From contig JAGYLA010000001.1 in assembly GCA_018401215.1 (NCBI GenBank), positions 78,657-142,656 of the forward strand: a DNA stretch of 64,000 nt, read 5' to 3'. This document shows positions 9,531 through 23,051 of this stretch, one piece after another (position 1 is the stretch's first letter; the number at the start of each line of letters is the position of its first letter). Both the position numbers and the translations under genes were made by a program. The notes under the pieces were generated by a model, which was not told the DNA's origin, searched no databases, and saw only the letters and a program-made list of their open reading frames with translations. The DNA comes from Bacilli bacterium (GTDB lineage: Bacteria; Bacillota_I; Bacilli_A; MAG-NZ).

Positions 9531-10855
9531 AAAAGATGCCGTTTTCCTTGGAAGCCGAACAATCGGTTCTGGGTGCTGTATTGATTGATGAGCGTGTCAT
9601 GCAGCGAGCATTGCAACGCTTGGTCAAAGAAGATTTTTATAAAGTATCCCACGTGCATATTTATGATGTGATGGAGACATTATCGACGCGAAAAATCGAT
9701 TTGGATTATGCGACGATTATTAGTGTGCTTGAAGAACGTAACTTAGTGGATGAGGTGGGTGGTGTCGACTACTTGCTAGAACTAGCGAACATGCTGCCGA
9801 CCGCAGAGAATGTTGATAGTTATATCGACATCGTCAAAAACAAATCCCTTGCTCGTCAAGTCATTCAAATGGCCACCAACATTGCCGAACAAACGTACGA
9901 ACAACGTCTGGACATCGGGGAGTTGTTTGACTTTACCGAGCAACAATTGTTTGAAGTTACCAAACAACGAAAATCAGCGGAATTTCGTGCGATTGGTACG
10001 GTGGTCAACGAAGTCATCGCGGGGATTGAAAAACACAAAAACAAAGAAGGCTTTATTGTTGGACTACCGACTGGATACATGGATTTGGATGACCGAACCC
10101 TTGGCTTCCAAGATGGCAATTTAATTATTTTGGCTGCTCGACCCAGTGTTGGGAAAAGTGCGTTTGCGATCAATCTTGCTTATAACATTGCAGAAAAAAA
10201 CAAACACGTTGCGTTTTTCTCTTTGGAAATGAGTGCCGAACAAATCGTGACACGAATGTTATCAACGGTCTCTAGCATTAACAACCAATCCTTACAATCA
10301 GGAAACATCAACTCCCGACAATGGCGTCAAGTGGAACATGCTGCTACCCTTTTGTCGCGCTTGAACATCTATTTTGATGATGCGTCTAGTTCGAATGTGG
10401 GAGAAGTATATACAAAATGTCGCCAGTTGAAGCAAGAGGAAAAACTTGATTTTGTGGTCATTGACTACTTGCAGTTATTGACAGGTACCGGAAACTACGG
10501 GGGAAACCGTGTGGTTGAGGTGTCTGAGATCTCGCGTCGCTTGAAAAACTTAGCTCGTGACCTTGGGGTACCGGTCTTGGCGTTGTCTCAGTTATCAAGA
10601 AATGTCGAATCACGAACTGACAAACGCCCAAACATGGCTGATTTGCGTGAATCTGGTTCGATTGAACAAGATGCGGATATTGTCATGTTTATGTACCGCG
10701 ATGATTACTACAACCCAGAGACAACCACTGCCCCGAATATCGTTGAAATTTCAATCGCAAAAAACCGTTCGGGAGCGACCGGTAAGTTTGACTTGTTGTT
10801 TGTCAAAGATTATGGAAGCTTCAGAAACGTAGGGTACCGAGGAGACGACGAATGA
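9527..10855 (+). CDS. dnaB: Replicative DNA helicase DnaB/DnaC
   Basis: Hexameric replication-fork helicase, 442 residues. The N-terminal primase-interacting domain begins PFSLEAEQSVLGAV; the RecA-like C-terminal domain has Walker A ARPSVGKSA near residue 205, Walker B VVIDYLQLL, and the arginine-rich ESGSIEQDAD segment. No intein is present. ATGA overlaps join it to rplI and prfA. Confidence 0.97.
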   Translation: MKKMPFSLEAEQSVLGAVLIDERVMQRALQRLVKEDFYKVSHVHIYDVMETLSTRKIDLDYATIISVLEERNLVDEVGGVDYLLELANMLPTAENVDSYIDIVKNKSLARQVIQMATNIAEQTYEQRLDIGELFDFTEQQLFEVTKQRKSAEFRAIGTVVNEVIAGIEKHKNKEGFIVGLPTGYMDLDDRTLGFQDGNLIILAARPSVGKSAFAINLAYNIAEKNKHVAFFSLEMSAEQIVTRMLSTVSSINNQSLQSGNINSRQWRQVEHAATLLSRLNIYFDDASSSNVGEVYTKCRQLKQEEKLDFVVIDYLQLLTGTGNYGGNRVVEVSEISRRLKNLARDLGVPVLALSQLSRNVESRTDKRPNMADLRESGSIEQDADIVMFMYRDDYYNPETTTAPNIVEISIAKNRSGATGKFDLLFVKDYGSFRNVGYRGDDE

Positions 10856-11916
10856 TTGATCGGTTAATTCAGATCAAAGAGCGCTATGAAAAAATTTCTC
10901 AGTTATTGATGGATGCTGATGTCGTGAAAGACATGGCACGACTCAAAGACCTGTCGAAGGAACAACGTAGCTTAGAACCTGTCGTCTTGGCGTATGCTGC
11001 GTTTGATAAGGTAGTGAAAGACCTGCAGTCCAACAAAGAGTTACTCAAGGACGCTGATCTTGAAATTCGTGAGTTAGCGCAAGCTGAAATTGAGGCACTC
11101 GAACCACAAAAAACTGCTTTGGAAGAGCAACTTGAACGATTGCTCATTCCCAAAGACCCCAACGATGAAAAAGACGTTATTATGGAAATTCGCGGTGCCG
11201 CCGGAGGCGATGAAGCGAATATTTTTGCGGGAGATTTGTACCGCATGTACGCCAAGTATGGCGAACAAATGGGGTGGAGTTTTCAACTCTTAGATTCAGA
11301 AGAATCGACCAATGGCGGATTTTCTCGCTTGGAAGTGATGATTAGTGGCGATTATGTGTACTCCAATTTGAAGTATGAATCTGGCGCTCACCGCGTCCAG
11401 CGTGTCCCAGCGACAGAATCGCAAGGTCGCATTCATACCTCGACCGCCACCGTGCTAGTGATGCCAGAAGCCGAAGAAATTGAAATTGATTTGGACATGA
11501 ATGAAGTGCGAATTGATACCTTTACTTCGAGTGGACCAGGAGGCCAATCGGTCAACACCACCAAATCGGCAGTTCGGGCAACCCATGTTCCAACGGGGAT
11601 CATTGCAAGCTGCCAAGATGGAAAGAGCCAACACGAAAACAAAGCGAGTGCATTGAAAATATTACGAGCCCGCATTTTTGATGCGATGTTGCAAGAACGT
11701 CTAGCCAAAGAAGGTGCCGAACGCAAAAGCAAAATTGGCACGGGCGACCGCAGTGAAAAAATCCGGACGTATAATTATCCGCAAAACCGCGTGACTGATC
11801 ACCGCATCGGGTTCACGATTCAACAATTAGACCGCATCATGGAAGGCAGGTTGTTGCCTGTTATTGAAGCGCTTCAAGCGGCCGAACTGGCCGAACAGAT
11901 GAAGGCGAAGGCATGA
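10852..11916 (+). CDS. prfA: Peptide chain release factor 1
   Basis: Recognises UAA and UAG and triggers peptide release. 354 residues. The codon-recognition PAT motif is in RVPATESQGRIHTS and the catalytic GGQ in SSGPGGQSVNTTKS near residue 230. PAT rather than SPF marks it as RF1, not RF2. It overlaps prmC, its modifying enzyme, by ATGA. Confidence 0.97.
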   Translation: MIDRLIQIKERYEKISQLLMDADVVKDMARLKDLSKEQRSLEPVVLAYAAFDKVVKDLQSNKELLKDADLEIRELAQAEIEALEPQKTALEEQLERLLIPKDPNDEKDVIMEIRGAAGGDEANIFAGDLYRMYAKYGEQMGWSFQLLDSEESTNGGFSRLEVMISGDYVYSNLKYESGAHRVQRVPATESQGRIHTSTATVLVMPEAEEIEIDLDMNEVRIDTFTSSGPGGQSVNTTKSAVRATHVPTGIIASCQDGKSQHENKASALKILRARIFDAMLQERLAKEGAERKSKIGTGDRSEKIRTYNYPQNRVTDHRIGFTIQQLDRIMEGRLLPVIEALQAAELAEQMKAKA

Positions 11917-12749
11917 CGTATGCGCAAGCGCTTCGTCAAGCCAAAGACCAATTGACTGCTGCCAACAAAGAACTGCGGGTCGCAGAATTGTTATTGCTGC
12001 ATGTGAGCCAACTTTCTAACGCCGAACTCTATGCGAATCTTCAAACACAGATGCCGCAATTGATGATGGAGCAATGGGCTGCGTTGCTTGCTCAACACAT
12101 TGAATTTGATGTGCCACTCCAACACTTAACTGGTGAAGAGATTTTTTTTGGGTATTCATTTCGAGTGGGACCTGAAGTATTGATACCTCGGTTTGAAACC
12201 GAGGAGCTGGTAGAAAAAGTCTTAGCGCTATATGATGAGCAATTTGGCTACCCTGTTCATGTGGTTGATTTGGGGACAGGGAGCGGAGCGATTGCGATCA
12301 GCTTGGCCAAAGAAGAACTGAGGATGCAAGTCGATGCAGTCGATGTGAGTGCTGCTGCACTTGAGGTTGCTAAATATAATGCTGAGCACTTGAACGCATC
12401 GATTACGTTTCACCAAGGGTCTTGGTGTGAACCTTTATCAAGAACGTATGACATTGTCGTTGCGAATCCACCCTACATCCCAGTCAAGGAATCATTACCC
12501 AATGAAATCATTCACTATGAGCCTCACACTGCGTTGTTTGGTGGAGAGGATGGATTGGATCACCACCGTACGATATATCAATGCATTAAACCACACTTAA
12601 ATCCCCGCTTTTTGATTGCGGTGGAACATGGGTTTCAACATGCGCAAGCGGTTCAAACCATGGCCCAAGAAGCCTTTCCATTGGCGCGCGTGTGGAGTGA
12701 AAAGGACATGCAGCAAAAAGACCGATTTACGTTTGTCTTACAAACATAA
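11913..12749 (+). CDS. prmC: Release factor glutamine methyltransferase
   Basis: SAM-dependent enzyme that methylates the GGQ glutamine of release factors. 278 residues with an N-terminal helical domain, the SAM-binding DLGTGSGAIAISLA loop, and the catalytic NPPY in VVANPPYIP. Adjacent to and overlapping its substrate gene prfA, the usual arrangement. Confidence 0.95.
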   Translation: MTYAQALRQAKDQLTAANKELRVAELLLLHVSQLSNAELYANLQTQMPQLMMEQWAALLAQHIEFDVPLQHLTGEEIFFGYSFRVGPEVLIPRFETEELVEKVLALYDEQFGYPVHVVDLGTGSGAIAISLAKEELRMQVDAVDVSAAALEVAKYNAEHLNASITFHQGSWCEPLSRTYDIVVANPPYIPVKESLPNEIIHYEPHTALFGGEDGLDHHRTIYQCIKPHLNPRFLIAVEHGFQHAQAVQTMAQEAFPLARVWSEKDMQQKDRFTFVLQT

Positions 12750-12751
12750 GT

Positions 12752-12779
12752 TTGAAGTGTATCCTAGTCCACATATGAT
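12752..12779 (+). promoter_or_regulatory. Promoter for upp-atp operon
   Basis: TTGAAG at 12752-12757 and TATGAT at 12774-12779, spaced 16 bases, lie just after prmC and 27 bases before the upp ATG. GAGGTGGG upstream of ATG 12807 is the ribosome-binding site. Confidence 0.45.
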
Positions 12780-12806
12780 AGGATAATTTTAGTGAGGTGG
12801 GTAAAA

Positions 12807-13430
12807 ATGAGTAAAGTAGTTGTTGTGGATCATCCGCTGGTTCAACATAAAATGAGCATCATTCGAGATTACCGAACGGGCACCAAAGAATTTCGGGAAG
12901 CGTTGAATGAAATTAGCGGATTGATTACATATGAAATCTCACGTAACTTTGAAACCAAAGAAGCAAAAGTAACGACACCAATTGAAGAAACGACCGTAAG
13001 GGTATTAACAAAAGATGTTGTCATCGTCCCAATTTTACGTGCGGGACTTGGGATGGTCGATGGAATTCATACGATGATTCCAACTGCTAAAATTGGGCAT
13101 GTCGGGTTATACCGTGATGAAACGACATTGCAGCCCGTTGAGTATTATGCGAAGTTTCCTGATTTACCACAAGCTACCGTGCTTGTTGTTGACCCCATGT
13201 TAGCGACCGGTGGCTCGGCAAGTTTTGCTGTGACAGCGGTCAAAAAACGAGGAGCCAAAGACATTCGTTACGTTGGCTTGGTCGGTTGTCCGGAAGGCGT
13301 TGCCCGCATGCAACAAGACCATCCTGATGTTGATATTTATTTGGCAGCAATGGATGCCCGATTGAATGAAGTGGGTTACATTGTTCCTGGTCTTGGGGAC
13401 TGTGGTGACCGTTTGTTTGGCACAAAATAA
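12807..13430 (+). CDS. upp: Uracil phosphoribosyltransferase
   Basis: Salvages uracil: uracil plus PRPP gives UMP. 207 residues; the PRPP-binding loop VLVVDPMLATGGSA and the uracil-binding C-terminal PGLGDCGDRLFGTK are present. ATG 12807 is preferred over an in-frame GTG at 12792 because the ribosome-binding site lies between them. Its stop overlaps the next start as TAATG; upp upstream of the atp genes is also the Bacillus order. Confidence 0.96.
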   Translation: MSKVVVVDHPLVQHKMSIIRDYRTGTKEFREALNEISGLITYEISRNFETKEAKVTTPIEETTVRVLTKDVVIVPILRAGLGMVDGIHTMIPTAKIGHVGLYRDETTLQPVEYYAKFPDLPQATVLVVDPMLATGGSASFAVTAVKKRGAKDIRYVGLVGCPEGVARMQQDHPDVDIYLAAMDARLNEVGYIVPGLGDCGDRLFGTK

Positions 13431-13645
13431 TGAAAAAATTTAACAAAGGACTTCGAATGTATGCACTGGTGACCCAGTTCTTACTACAAACATTTGCTTT
13501 GGTGGTGCTTGGATTATGGGCAGGTGCACGGTTGGATGAAGCGGTCAATCCGGGGTCTAGCTTATATAGTTCCTTGTTTGGGATCTTGGGTATCTTTTTG
13601 GGACTTGGGTTGTTTATCGTCTTTGTCATTCGGACGAATCGATGA
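13430..13645 (+). CDS. AtpZ/AtpI-like small membrane protein
   Basis: 71 residues with two predicted membrane helices (about 12-30 and 42-66) separated by a short GARLDEAVNPGSSLYSS loop. Size, topology and position at the head of the atp operon match the AtpZ family, which is linked with AtpI in ATP synthase assembly and possibly Mg2+ or Ca2+ transport. Starts by TAATG overlap with upp and overlaps the next gene by ATGA. Confidence 0.7.
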   Translation: MKKFNKGLRMYALVTQFLLQTFALVVLGLWAGARLDEAVNPGSSLYSSLFGILGIFLGLGLFIVFVIRTNR

Positions 13646-14006
13646 ATCAAGCGGTATATTCTAAAGTTGCGATTGGTGTCTGGGGCATTAGCTTTGTCGC
13701 CGTTCCCTTGCTTTGGGTCTTGTTTGGCGCATCCTATGCGCAAAGCTATTTGCTTGGTGCGGCAACGTCAATGTTGAATTTATCACTATTGATCAAATCC
13801 AGTCGACGTGCGCTTGAGCGTCCCGAAGGGAGCCGACAAGGATATATTATGTCGCAACAAGTGCTTCGTATGGGGCTTTATTTTGCGGTATTGATCGCAG
13901 CATTCTTTATTGGAACCGATCCGCTTGGGTATCTAGCCTTGTTATTTGGTTTATTAAGTGTGAAAATAGTTTTGGTATTGTATACTTTATCTAAGGGTGG
14001 GAATCT

Positions 14007-14010
<4 letters not shown>
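13642..14010 (+). CDS. atpI: ATP synthase subunit I (AtpI)
   Basis: 122-residue protein with four predicted membrane helices, directly before atpB. AtpI family proteins help assemble the c-ring. Sequence similarity is modest, as is usual in this family, but length, topology and place in the operon agree. Coupled to its neighbours by ATGA overlaps. Confidence 0.78.
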
Positions 14011-14928
<918 letters not shown>

Positions 14929-14950
14929 GCGTTGTTGAAGGAGGATCCGC

Positions 14951-15490
14951 ATGGATCGCATAAGCGAATTTACTTCAACAATCGGTGAATTACTCGAACA
15001 AAGTCTAGGAATTGATACTGGACAAATCTTGTTGCAATGGATTGCAACGTTTATATTGTTTGGGGTGGTTTTTCGGTACTTATGGAAACCATTAACCACA
15101 TTACTCGAAGACCGACAAGCGATCGTTGAGGGTGATTTATTACGAGCGCAAGAACTGAGTTCAAACGCTGAAAAAATCAAATCCGAAATTGATGTTCAAC
15201 TGACACAAGCACGACAAGACGCCAAAGCGATGCTCGAAGCAGCGCGCACTCGTTCCTTGTCTGAGCGCGAACAATTGATTGCTGACACAGAAACGGAGTT
15301 AGCACGATTGCGTGCCAAAGCAGAAGCAGAGCTTGGTCAAGATGTTGAAAAAGCAAGGGAAGAATTAAAAGGGGAAGTCGTTGAGATTGCCTTTTTGGTG
15401 GCGGAAAAGATATTACAACAACAAGTAGATCGCAACCAAGATGTTGACATAAAGAGCGTATTGAAGCAGGTAAATCATGACAAGTCATGA
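14951..15490 (+). CDS. atpF: F1Fo ATP synthase subunit b
   Basis: Peripheral stalk subunit, 179 residues. One N-terminal membrane helix (about residues 25-45) precedes a long charged coiled coil rich in Ala, Glu, Lys and Gln. AAGGAGGATCC precedes ATG 14951. The end overlaps atpH by 14 bases. Confidence 0.93.
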   Translation: MDRISEFTSTIGELLEQSLGIDTGQILLQWIATFILFGVVFRYLWKPLTTLLEDRQAIVEGDLLRAQELSSNAEKIKSEIDVQLTQARQDAKAMLEAARTRSLSEREQLIADTETELARLRAKAEAELGQDVEKAREELKGEVVEIAFLVAEKILQQQVDRNQDVDIKSVLKQVNHDKS

Positions 15491-16004
15491 GTATGCACTC
15501 GCACTCTTTCAAAGTTGCAGTAAAGCTGAGCGAGCTGTTGTCGTTGATTGGTTTCACCTCATCGAAGATATTGTTGAACAAACACCGGAGTATTTGCGGT
15601 TGATGACAAGTCCCAATATCACCGATGAGGTGAAAAAGACGCTTCTTGCTGAAGTGTTTTCCGACGCACCGGAATCGTTCTTGTATTTCTTGTATGTGTT
15701 AGTCGATCAAGACCGCTTTGCTGTGTTGATGGACATCGCTGAAGTGTATCAACAGTATATTTATGACGAAGATGGCATTATGGTCGTTGATGTCATAAGT
15801 GCACAACCATTATCGAGTGACAAGCAAGTTGAATTAACGAGTTCATTAGAAAGTAAATTTAACAAACAAATTATTTTGATTGAGAGAGTTCAACCGACAG
15901 TCATCGGTGGAATTCGACTAGAGTTCCAAGGAAAGGTCATCGACCAATCCATCTATAATCAAGTGCAGCGTCTTCATCAATCGATTAGCAGAAAGGTGTC
16001 TTAA
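15477..16004 (+). CDS. atpH: F1Fo ATP synthase subunit delta
   Basis: Connects the peripheral stalk to F1. 175 residues, with the C-terminal [17 protein letters not shown] motif of the OSCP/delta family. Starts inside the end of atpF. Confidence 0.93.
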   Translation: MTSHEYALALFQSCSKAERAVVVDWFHLIEDIVEQTPEYLRLMTSPNITDEVKKTLLAEVFSDAPESFLYFLYVLVDQDRFAVLMDIAEVYQQYIYDEDGIMVVDVISAQPLSSDKQVELTSSLESKFNKQIILIERVQPTVIGGIRLEFQGKVIDQSIYNQVQRLHQSISRKVS

Positions 16005-16006
16005 TC

Positions 16007-17515
16007 ATGGCAAAACTTCGTTCAAGTGAAATAGCAGGACTGATTAAACAACAAATCGAGTCCTACAAAAGTGAATTAAAGACCGATTCGGTCGGTACCG
16101 TCATCCGAGTTGGTGATGGGATTGCGATTGTCCATGGACTCGATGATGCGATGTCAGGAGAGTTATTGGATTTTGGGTCGGATATTTACGGGATGGTTCT
16201 CAACCTCGAACAAGACCAAGTTGGGGTCATTATTTTGTCGCAAACCACCACAATCAAAGAAGGTGACACGGTGACGTGTACTGGATTGATTTTGGAAGTG
16301 CCCGTGGGGGAAGAGTTGTTGGGTCGTGTCGTCAATAGTTTAGGGATTGCGATCGATGGTAAACCAGCGATTGTTGCGAAGAAAACCCGAGCGGTTGAGC
16401 AAAAAGCAAGTGGTGTCATGGCGCGTCAAAGTGTCTCTGAACCGATGCAGACCGGAATCAAAGTGCTTGATGCACTTGTGCCGATTGGCCGTGGTCAACG
16501 AGAGTTGATCATTGGTGACCGTCAAACCGGAAAAACATCAATTGCAATCGATACGATCATGAATCAAAAAGACCAAGACGTGATTTGTATTTATGTCGCG
16601 ATTGGGCAAAAGGAATCGACCGTACGTAACGTTGTTGAAGTGTTAGAAGAAGCCGGAGCCATGCCGTATACGATTGTTATTTCGGCATCAAGTTCCTTGC
16701 CTGCTCCAATGCTATATTTGGCACCATACGCTGGTGTCACGATGGCTGAAGAATTTATGTATTCGGGGAAACATGTATTAATTATTTATGATGATTTGAG
16801 TAAACACGCGGTTGCATACCGTGAGTTGTCGCTCTTGTTACGTCGTCCGCCAGGACGCGAAGCGTTTCCTGGGGATGTCTTTTACTTGCATTCACGCTTG
16901 TTAGAACGGGCAAGTAAACTAAGTGATGAATTTGGTGGTGGTAGCATTACTGCCTTACCAATCATTGAAACCAAAGAAGGCGATATTAGTGCCTACATCC
17001 CAACCAACGTCATTTCGATTACGGATGGACAAATCTTCTTACAAACAAACTTGTTCTATTCCGGAATTCGACCTGCGATTGACGCTGGAAACTCGGTGTC
17101 TCGCGTTGGGGGAGCAGCACAAACCAAAGCGATTAAAAAAGTATCGGGAACGCTGCGTTTGAACTTAGCAAGTTACCGAGAACTAGAAGCCTTTACGCAA
17201 TTTGGTTCGGATTTGGATGAATCGACGAAGACGACGCTAGAGCGTGGTCGACGTACGGTTGAAATCTTGAAACAAGGACTCCATGAAAACTTAACGGTGG
17301 GACAAATGACCTTTGCGCTTGCGAGTTTGAAGGATGGGTTCTTGGATGACGTAAAGATTGAAGATGTTCGTCGTTATGAGAGTGAGTTGTATTCGTTCTT
17401 AGAAACCGACAAGTCAGCAAAAGCATTAAAGGATTCCATTAATCAAACAGGCAAATATCCTGCCGAGGAAGACGTCAAAGACGTGTTAACACGCTTTAGT
17501 CGTCAGTTTGCGTAG
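16007..17515 (+). CDS. atpA: F1Fo ATP synthase subunit alpha
   Basis: Non-catalytic nucleotide-binding subunit, 502 residues, full length. Walker [10 protein letters not shown] near residue 170; [19 protein letters not shown] near 325; the arginine-finger region [18 protein letters not shown] near 360. The initiator is ATG 16007, two bases after atpH ends. Confidence 0.98.
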   Translation: MAKLRSSEIAGLIKQQIESYKSELKTDSVGTVIRVGDGIAIVHGLDDAMSGELLDFGSDIYGMVLNLEQDQVGVIILSQTTTIKEGDTVTCTGLILEVPVGEELLGRVVNSLGIAIDGKPAIVAKKTRAVEQKASGVMARQSVSEPMQTGIKVLDALVPIGRGQRELIIGDRQTGKTSIAIDTIMNQKDQDVICIYVAIGQKESTVRNVVEVLEEAGAMPYTIVISASSSLPAPMLYLAPYAGVTMAEEFMYSGKHVLIIYDDLSKHAVAYRELSLLLRRPPGREAFPGDVFYLHSRLLERASKLSDEFGGGSITALPIIETKEGDISAYIPTNVISITDGQIFLQTNLFYSGIRPAIDAGNSVSRVGGAAQTKAIKKVSGTLRLNLASYRELEAFTQFGSDLDESTKTTLERGRRTVEILKQGLHENLTVGQMTFALASLKDGFLDDVKIEDVRRYESELYSFLETDKSAKALKDSINQTGKYPAEEDVKDVLTRFSRQFA

Positions 17516-17524
17516 GAGACTTGT

Positions 17525-20186
<2,662 letters not shown>

Positions 20187-20213
20187 ACGGTCCCTTGAGG
20201 ACCGTTTTTATTT
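20187..20213 (+). terminator. Terminator of the atp operon
   Basis: Stem ACGGTCC / GGACCGT with a 5-base loop, then TTTTTATTTT. Confidence 0.9.
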
Positions 20214-20226
20214 TCGCTCATAGAAG

Positions 20227-20235
20227 TGCTATAAT
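20227..20235 (+). promoter_or_regulatory. Extended -10 promoter for the acyltransferase gene
   Basis: TGCTATAAT is an exact extended -10 box, 17 bases before ATG 20253. No -35 box is obvious, which extended -10 promoters can tolerate. Confidence 0.5.
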
Positions 20236-20252
20236 AGCCATAATGTGGGGTC

Positions 20253-21398
20253 ATGATGAAGAAGAACTTGGCAGACCGATTTTCTGATGTGATGTTGCGT
20301 GTTGTTCGTCCGATTGGACATGTTTGGATGCGCATCGATGCAAAAAAGAAGATCACATCAACGGTTGATTTTCGTCGCAAAGACCCTTTTGTCTTGGTCG
20401 CTAATCATACGTATTTGTTTGATGTGATTCAACTGGGGTTATTGTTTCATCGAACCCCTGCCGCTGTGTCGCAAGAGTTTTTGCTTAGTACAAAAGGGAT
20501 TCGTTGGGCACTCAAACACATCACCAAAGTCATCCCCAAATCCAAAGGTGTTGCTGACGTAAGAACGATTCGTCAAATCTTGACGGTTGTTAAAAAAGGA
20601 TACCCCATTTTGTTGATGCCAGAAGGGGATTCCACTTATTTTGGCAACACCGGGATGCTCGAACCTGCAACGTCCAAATTGATCAAGAAATTGGGGATTG
20701 ATGTTGTGTACGTCAAGGTCAAGGGTGGATATTTATCCAAACCACGCTGGGCAAAGAGTCGTCGTCGCGGTCGCTATGTTGAAATGCATGTGGATACCTT
20801 GTTTACCAAAGACCAGTTGACAACGCTGAGTGTCGACCAAATCGCTACACAATTGGATGCCGCACTTGCACATGATGATTATCAATGGCAAACGCAAGCC
20901 ATGCATTTGTATCAAGGAGAACGACTCGCTGAAGGGTTTGAAAATGTGATTTATCGTTGTCCCGTCTGTGGGGCCTTCCATTCGTTTGATGTCTCAGGTA
21001 ATGCAATTCATTGCCGGGAATGCAAGACCGATGCAACCGTGAGTGAGTATGGTTTTATTGAAGGATTTTCCGTGCGCACGATGCATGAACTGGATGCGCT
21101 ACAACGACCCTTTACTCACGAGTTGAAACAACAAACATTTCAAAGCAATGCCACTCTTCAATTTGTCGATCATACTGTGCATCAACGAACCAAAGGAATT
21201 GCGGTTCAAGTTGCGTATCAAGCAGGAGAACTTCATATCAAACACAAGACAGTGCAGACCATTCCAGTGACTGACATGGTTAACCCTGTGTTAACAATGC
21301 GACGAAATTTAACCTTTGAGTACCAAGATAGAGTATATTTAATACAACTTGAACGCTTCGCAATGAGTTTCTTGCGTGCTGTCCAAGAAAAATATTAG
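20253..21398 (+). CDS. PlsC-like acyltransferase with C-terminal zinc ribbon
   Basis: 381 residues. The N-terminal half is a lysophospholipid-type acyltransferase: NHTYLFD fits the HX4D catalytic motif near residue 52, and MPEGDSTYFG fits the substrate-binding block near 125. The role would be acylating a lysolipid at the membrane. After about residue 230 a four-cysteine zinc ribbon follows (CPVCG, then CREC) and a beta-rich domain of about 110 residues that I do not recognise. ATG 20253 and ATG 20256 are both possible starts. It stands between the atp terminator and the symporter gene. Confidence 0.78.
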   Translation: MMKKNLADRFSDVMLRVVRPIGHVWMRIDAKKKITSTVDFRRKDPFVLVANHTYLFDVIQLGLLFHRTPAAVSQEFLLSTKGIRWALKHITKVIPKSKGVADVRTIRQILTVVKKGYPILLMPEGDSTYFGNTGMLEPATSKLIKKLGIDVVYVKVKGGYLSKPRWAKSRRRGRYVEMHVDTLFTKDQLTTLSVDQIATQLDAALAHDDYQWQTQAMHLYQGERLAEGFENVIYRCPVCGAFHSFDVSGNAIHCRECKTDATVSEYGFIEGFSVRTMHELDALQRPFTHELKQQTFQSNATLQFVDHTVHQRTKGIAVQVAYQAGELHIKHKTVQTIPVTDMVNPVLTMRRNLTFEYQDRVYLIQLERFAMSFLRAVQEKY

Positions 21399-21407
21399 GT
21401 GAAGATG

Positions 21408-22769
21408 ATGTTAGATTTCTTGTCGGAGTATTTACCAGATTATAGTGGGATTGTTCATTTTATTATTATTGCTGGCTTGCTTGTAGTTGCGAAATTGATG
21501 AAAGAACGGATCCCGTTCTTAAACCGGATTATCGTTCCATCTGCGTTACTCGCAGGTGGACTTGGATGGCTGCTTTCTGAACAAGCACTCGGGTTGATTA
21601 CATATGACACTCGCTTATTAGAAATTATTATTTATAATTCGATTGGATTAGGATTCATTGCGCTAGCTTTACGCACCAATGACAAAGGCTCATTCAAGCC
21701 GTTTGTGACTGGCGCTATTATCGCAAGCGGATATTTGTTTCAAGCGTTTGTGGGATCATTGGTTGTGGTGTTGTTGTTTTCTGAGCTATTTTTAGGCACT
21801 GGGTTTTTGATTTCTTTGGGGTTCTCTCAAGGACCTTCGTTGGCGTTTAACATCGGTCTTGGGTGGGAAAACCAAGGACTGGTTCCACTTGGGAGTGGAT
21901 TAGGAATTGCGATTGCCTCGATTGGCTTTTTGTGGGGTGGGTTGGTTGGAGTCATCGTCAACAACCTTTATGCAAGAAAACACAATTTGCCACTTCTAAA
22001 AGTCGAAGAAAAAGTGATTGCTTCGCAAGTTGATGTCGATACGCATTCCAAAATCACGATTTTTGACATGTTAACAACAAACATTGTGTTGGTGTTATTG
22101 ATTTACGGAGTGGTTGTCTTGGTGTTGGCATTTACGCAACGTTTCCTCGCGCCACTTGGTGGTCTTGCAGGCACATTAGCCAATCTTGTTTATGGGTTGA
22201 ACTTCTTGATTGGAATCATGGCTGCGTTTGGATTCAAGCGTCTGCAACGATTCATTAACGACAAGGGTGTGAATGTCTTATTTGTCACCAACAATTACTT
22301 GCTGCAATCGATTTCTAGCTTTTTATTCAATGTGTTGATTACCGCAAGTGTATTGATCATCTCAACTTCCAGTGTAAGAGAATACTTTTGGTTTATTGTG
22401 ATTGGAACGACACTTGCTGGTGTGTTGACATTAGGCTACTTTAAAGTACTTGCTTATTGGCAATTTGATGAACACCAACATGAATACATGATTGGATTTT
22501 ATGGAAATAACACGGGGGTTATTTCGACTGGAATTGCGCTTGTCAAAATGATTGACCCCGAATTAAAAACCCCCGTGGTCCAGGGACTCGTTGTTGGTTC
22601 GGGGACAGCGTTGTTCTTTGCGATTCCACTCTTTGGTATTTTAGTGATTCCCGAAGCCTTTGTAGACCAAGGATTCATTGGGGTTGTTTATACCTTTGCT
22701 GCTCTTGTTATTTATTGGCTAGTTTTGATGACGTTCTTGTTTGTTGCGAAGCGACGGGGTGCTGCATGA
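21408..22769 (+). CDS. GltS-like sodium:glutamate symporter family protein
   Basis: Polytopic membrane protein of about 453 residues with roughly 11 helices. Features shared with the GltS family are an early IVPSALLAGGLGWLL, IGLGFIALALR, the re-entrant loop GFSQGPSLAFNIG, and a pseudo-symmetric second half with YGNNTGVISTGIALVKMIDP. The family imports glutamate with Na+, but the substrate is not proven here. AGGTGA lies 5 bases before ATG 21408; GTG 21399 and ATG 21405 are alternatives. Coupled by ATGA to the next gene. Confidence 0.72.
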   Translation: MLDFLSEYLPDYSGIVHFIIIAGLLVVAKLMKERIPFLNRIIVPSALLAGGLGWLLSEQALGLITYDTRLLEIIIYNSIGLGFIALALRTNDKGSFKPFVTGAIIASGYLFQAFVGSLVVVLLFSELFLGTGFLISLGFSQGPSLAFNIGLGWENQGLVPLGSGLGIAIASIGFLWGGLVGVIVNNLYARKHNLPLLKVEEKVIASQVDVDTHSKITIFDMLTTNIVLVLLIYGVVVLVLAFTQRFLAPLGGLAGTLANLVYGLNFLIGIMAAFGFKRLQRFINDKGVNVLFVTNNYLLQSISSFLFNVLITASVLIISTSSVREYFWFIVIGTTLAGVLTLGYFKVLAYWQFDEHQHEYMIGFYGNNTGVISTGIALVKMIDPELKTPVVQGLVVGSGTALFFAIPLFGILVIPEAFVDQGFIGVVYTFAALVIYWLVLMTFLFVAKRRGAA

Positions 22770-22981
22770 GTTTGAGTGATTATGTTTTGTTGTATCAATT
22801 CGCCGTCTTTGTGTTGATGATTCCCTTCACCTTTAAGATGCTCGAAGCACTAAATGCCGATACGTTATTCAAGCGAAGTGCACTGTGGCAAAAACAATCA
22901 TTTTATTTGATCATGACTGTCGTCATTGCCTTTTTATTCAGTGAAGCTGTCATTTTATTGCTGGAAGTATTTATTCGATAA
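22766..22981 (+). CDS. DUF1146 family small membrane protein (YwzB-like)
   Basis: 71 residues with two predicted membrane helices (about 5-23 and 47-69) joined by a basic loop, KRSALWQKQSFY. Matches the DUF1146/YwzB family by length, topology and pattern; in Bacillus ywzB lies just downstream of the atp operon. Function is unknown. The ATG overlaps the symporter stop, which rules out a longer in-frame start at 22715. Confidence 0.72.
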   Translation: MSLSDYVLLYQFAVFVLMIPFTFKMLEALNADTLFKRSALWQKQSFYLIMTVVIAFLFSEAVILLLEVFIR

Positions 22982-23003
22982 GACCTCTTGAGAGGTCTTT
23001 TTT
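22980..23003 (+). terminator. Terminator after the DUF1146 gene
   Basis: Perfect 8-bp stem AAGACCTC / GAGGTCTT with a TTGA loop and six T. Confidence 0.9.
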
Positions 23004-23014
23004 ATTGTAACTTA

Positions 23015-23023
23015 TGTTACAAT
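23015..23023 (+). promoter_or_regulatory. Extended -10 promoter for degV
   Basis: TGTTACAAT, an extended -10, 28 bases before the GTG start. TGGAG upstream of the start serves as ribosome-binding site. Confidence 0.4.
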
Positions 23024-23051
23024 ATACAAAAATGAATGGAGCATTGATATT

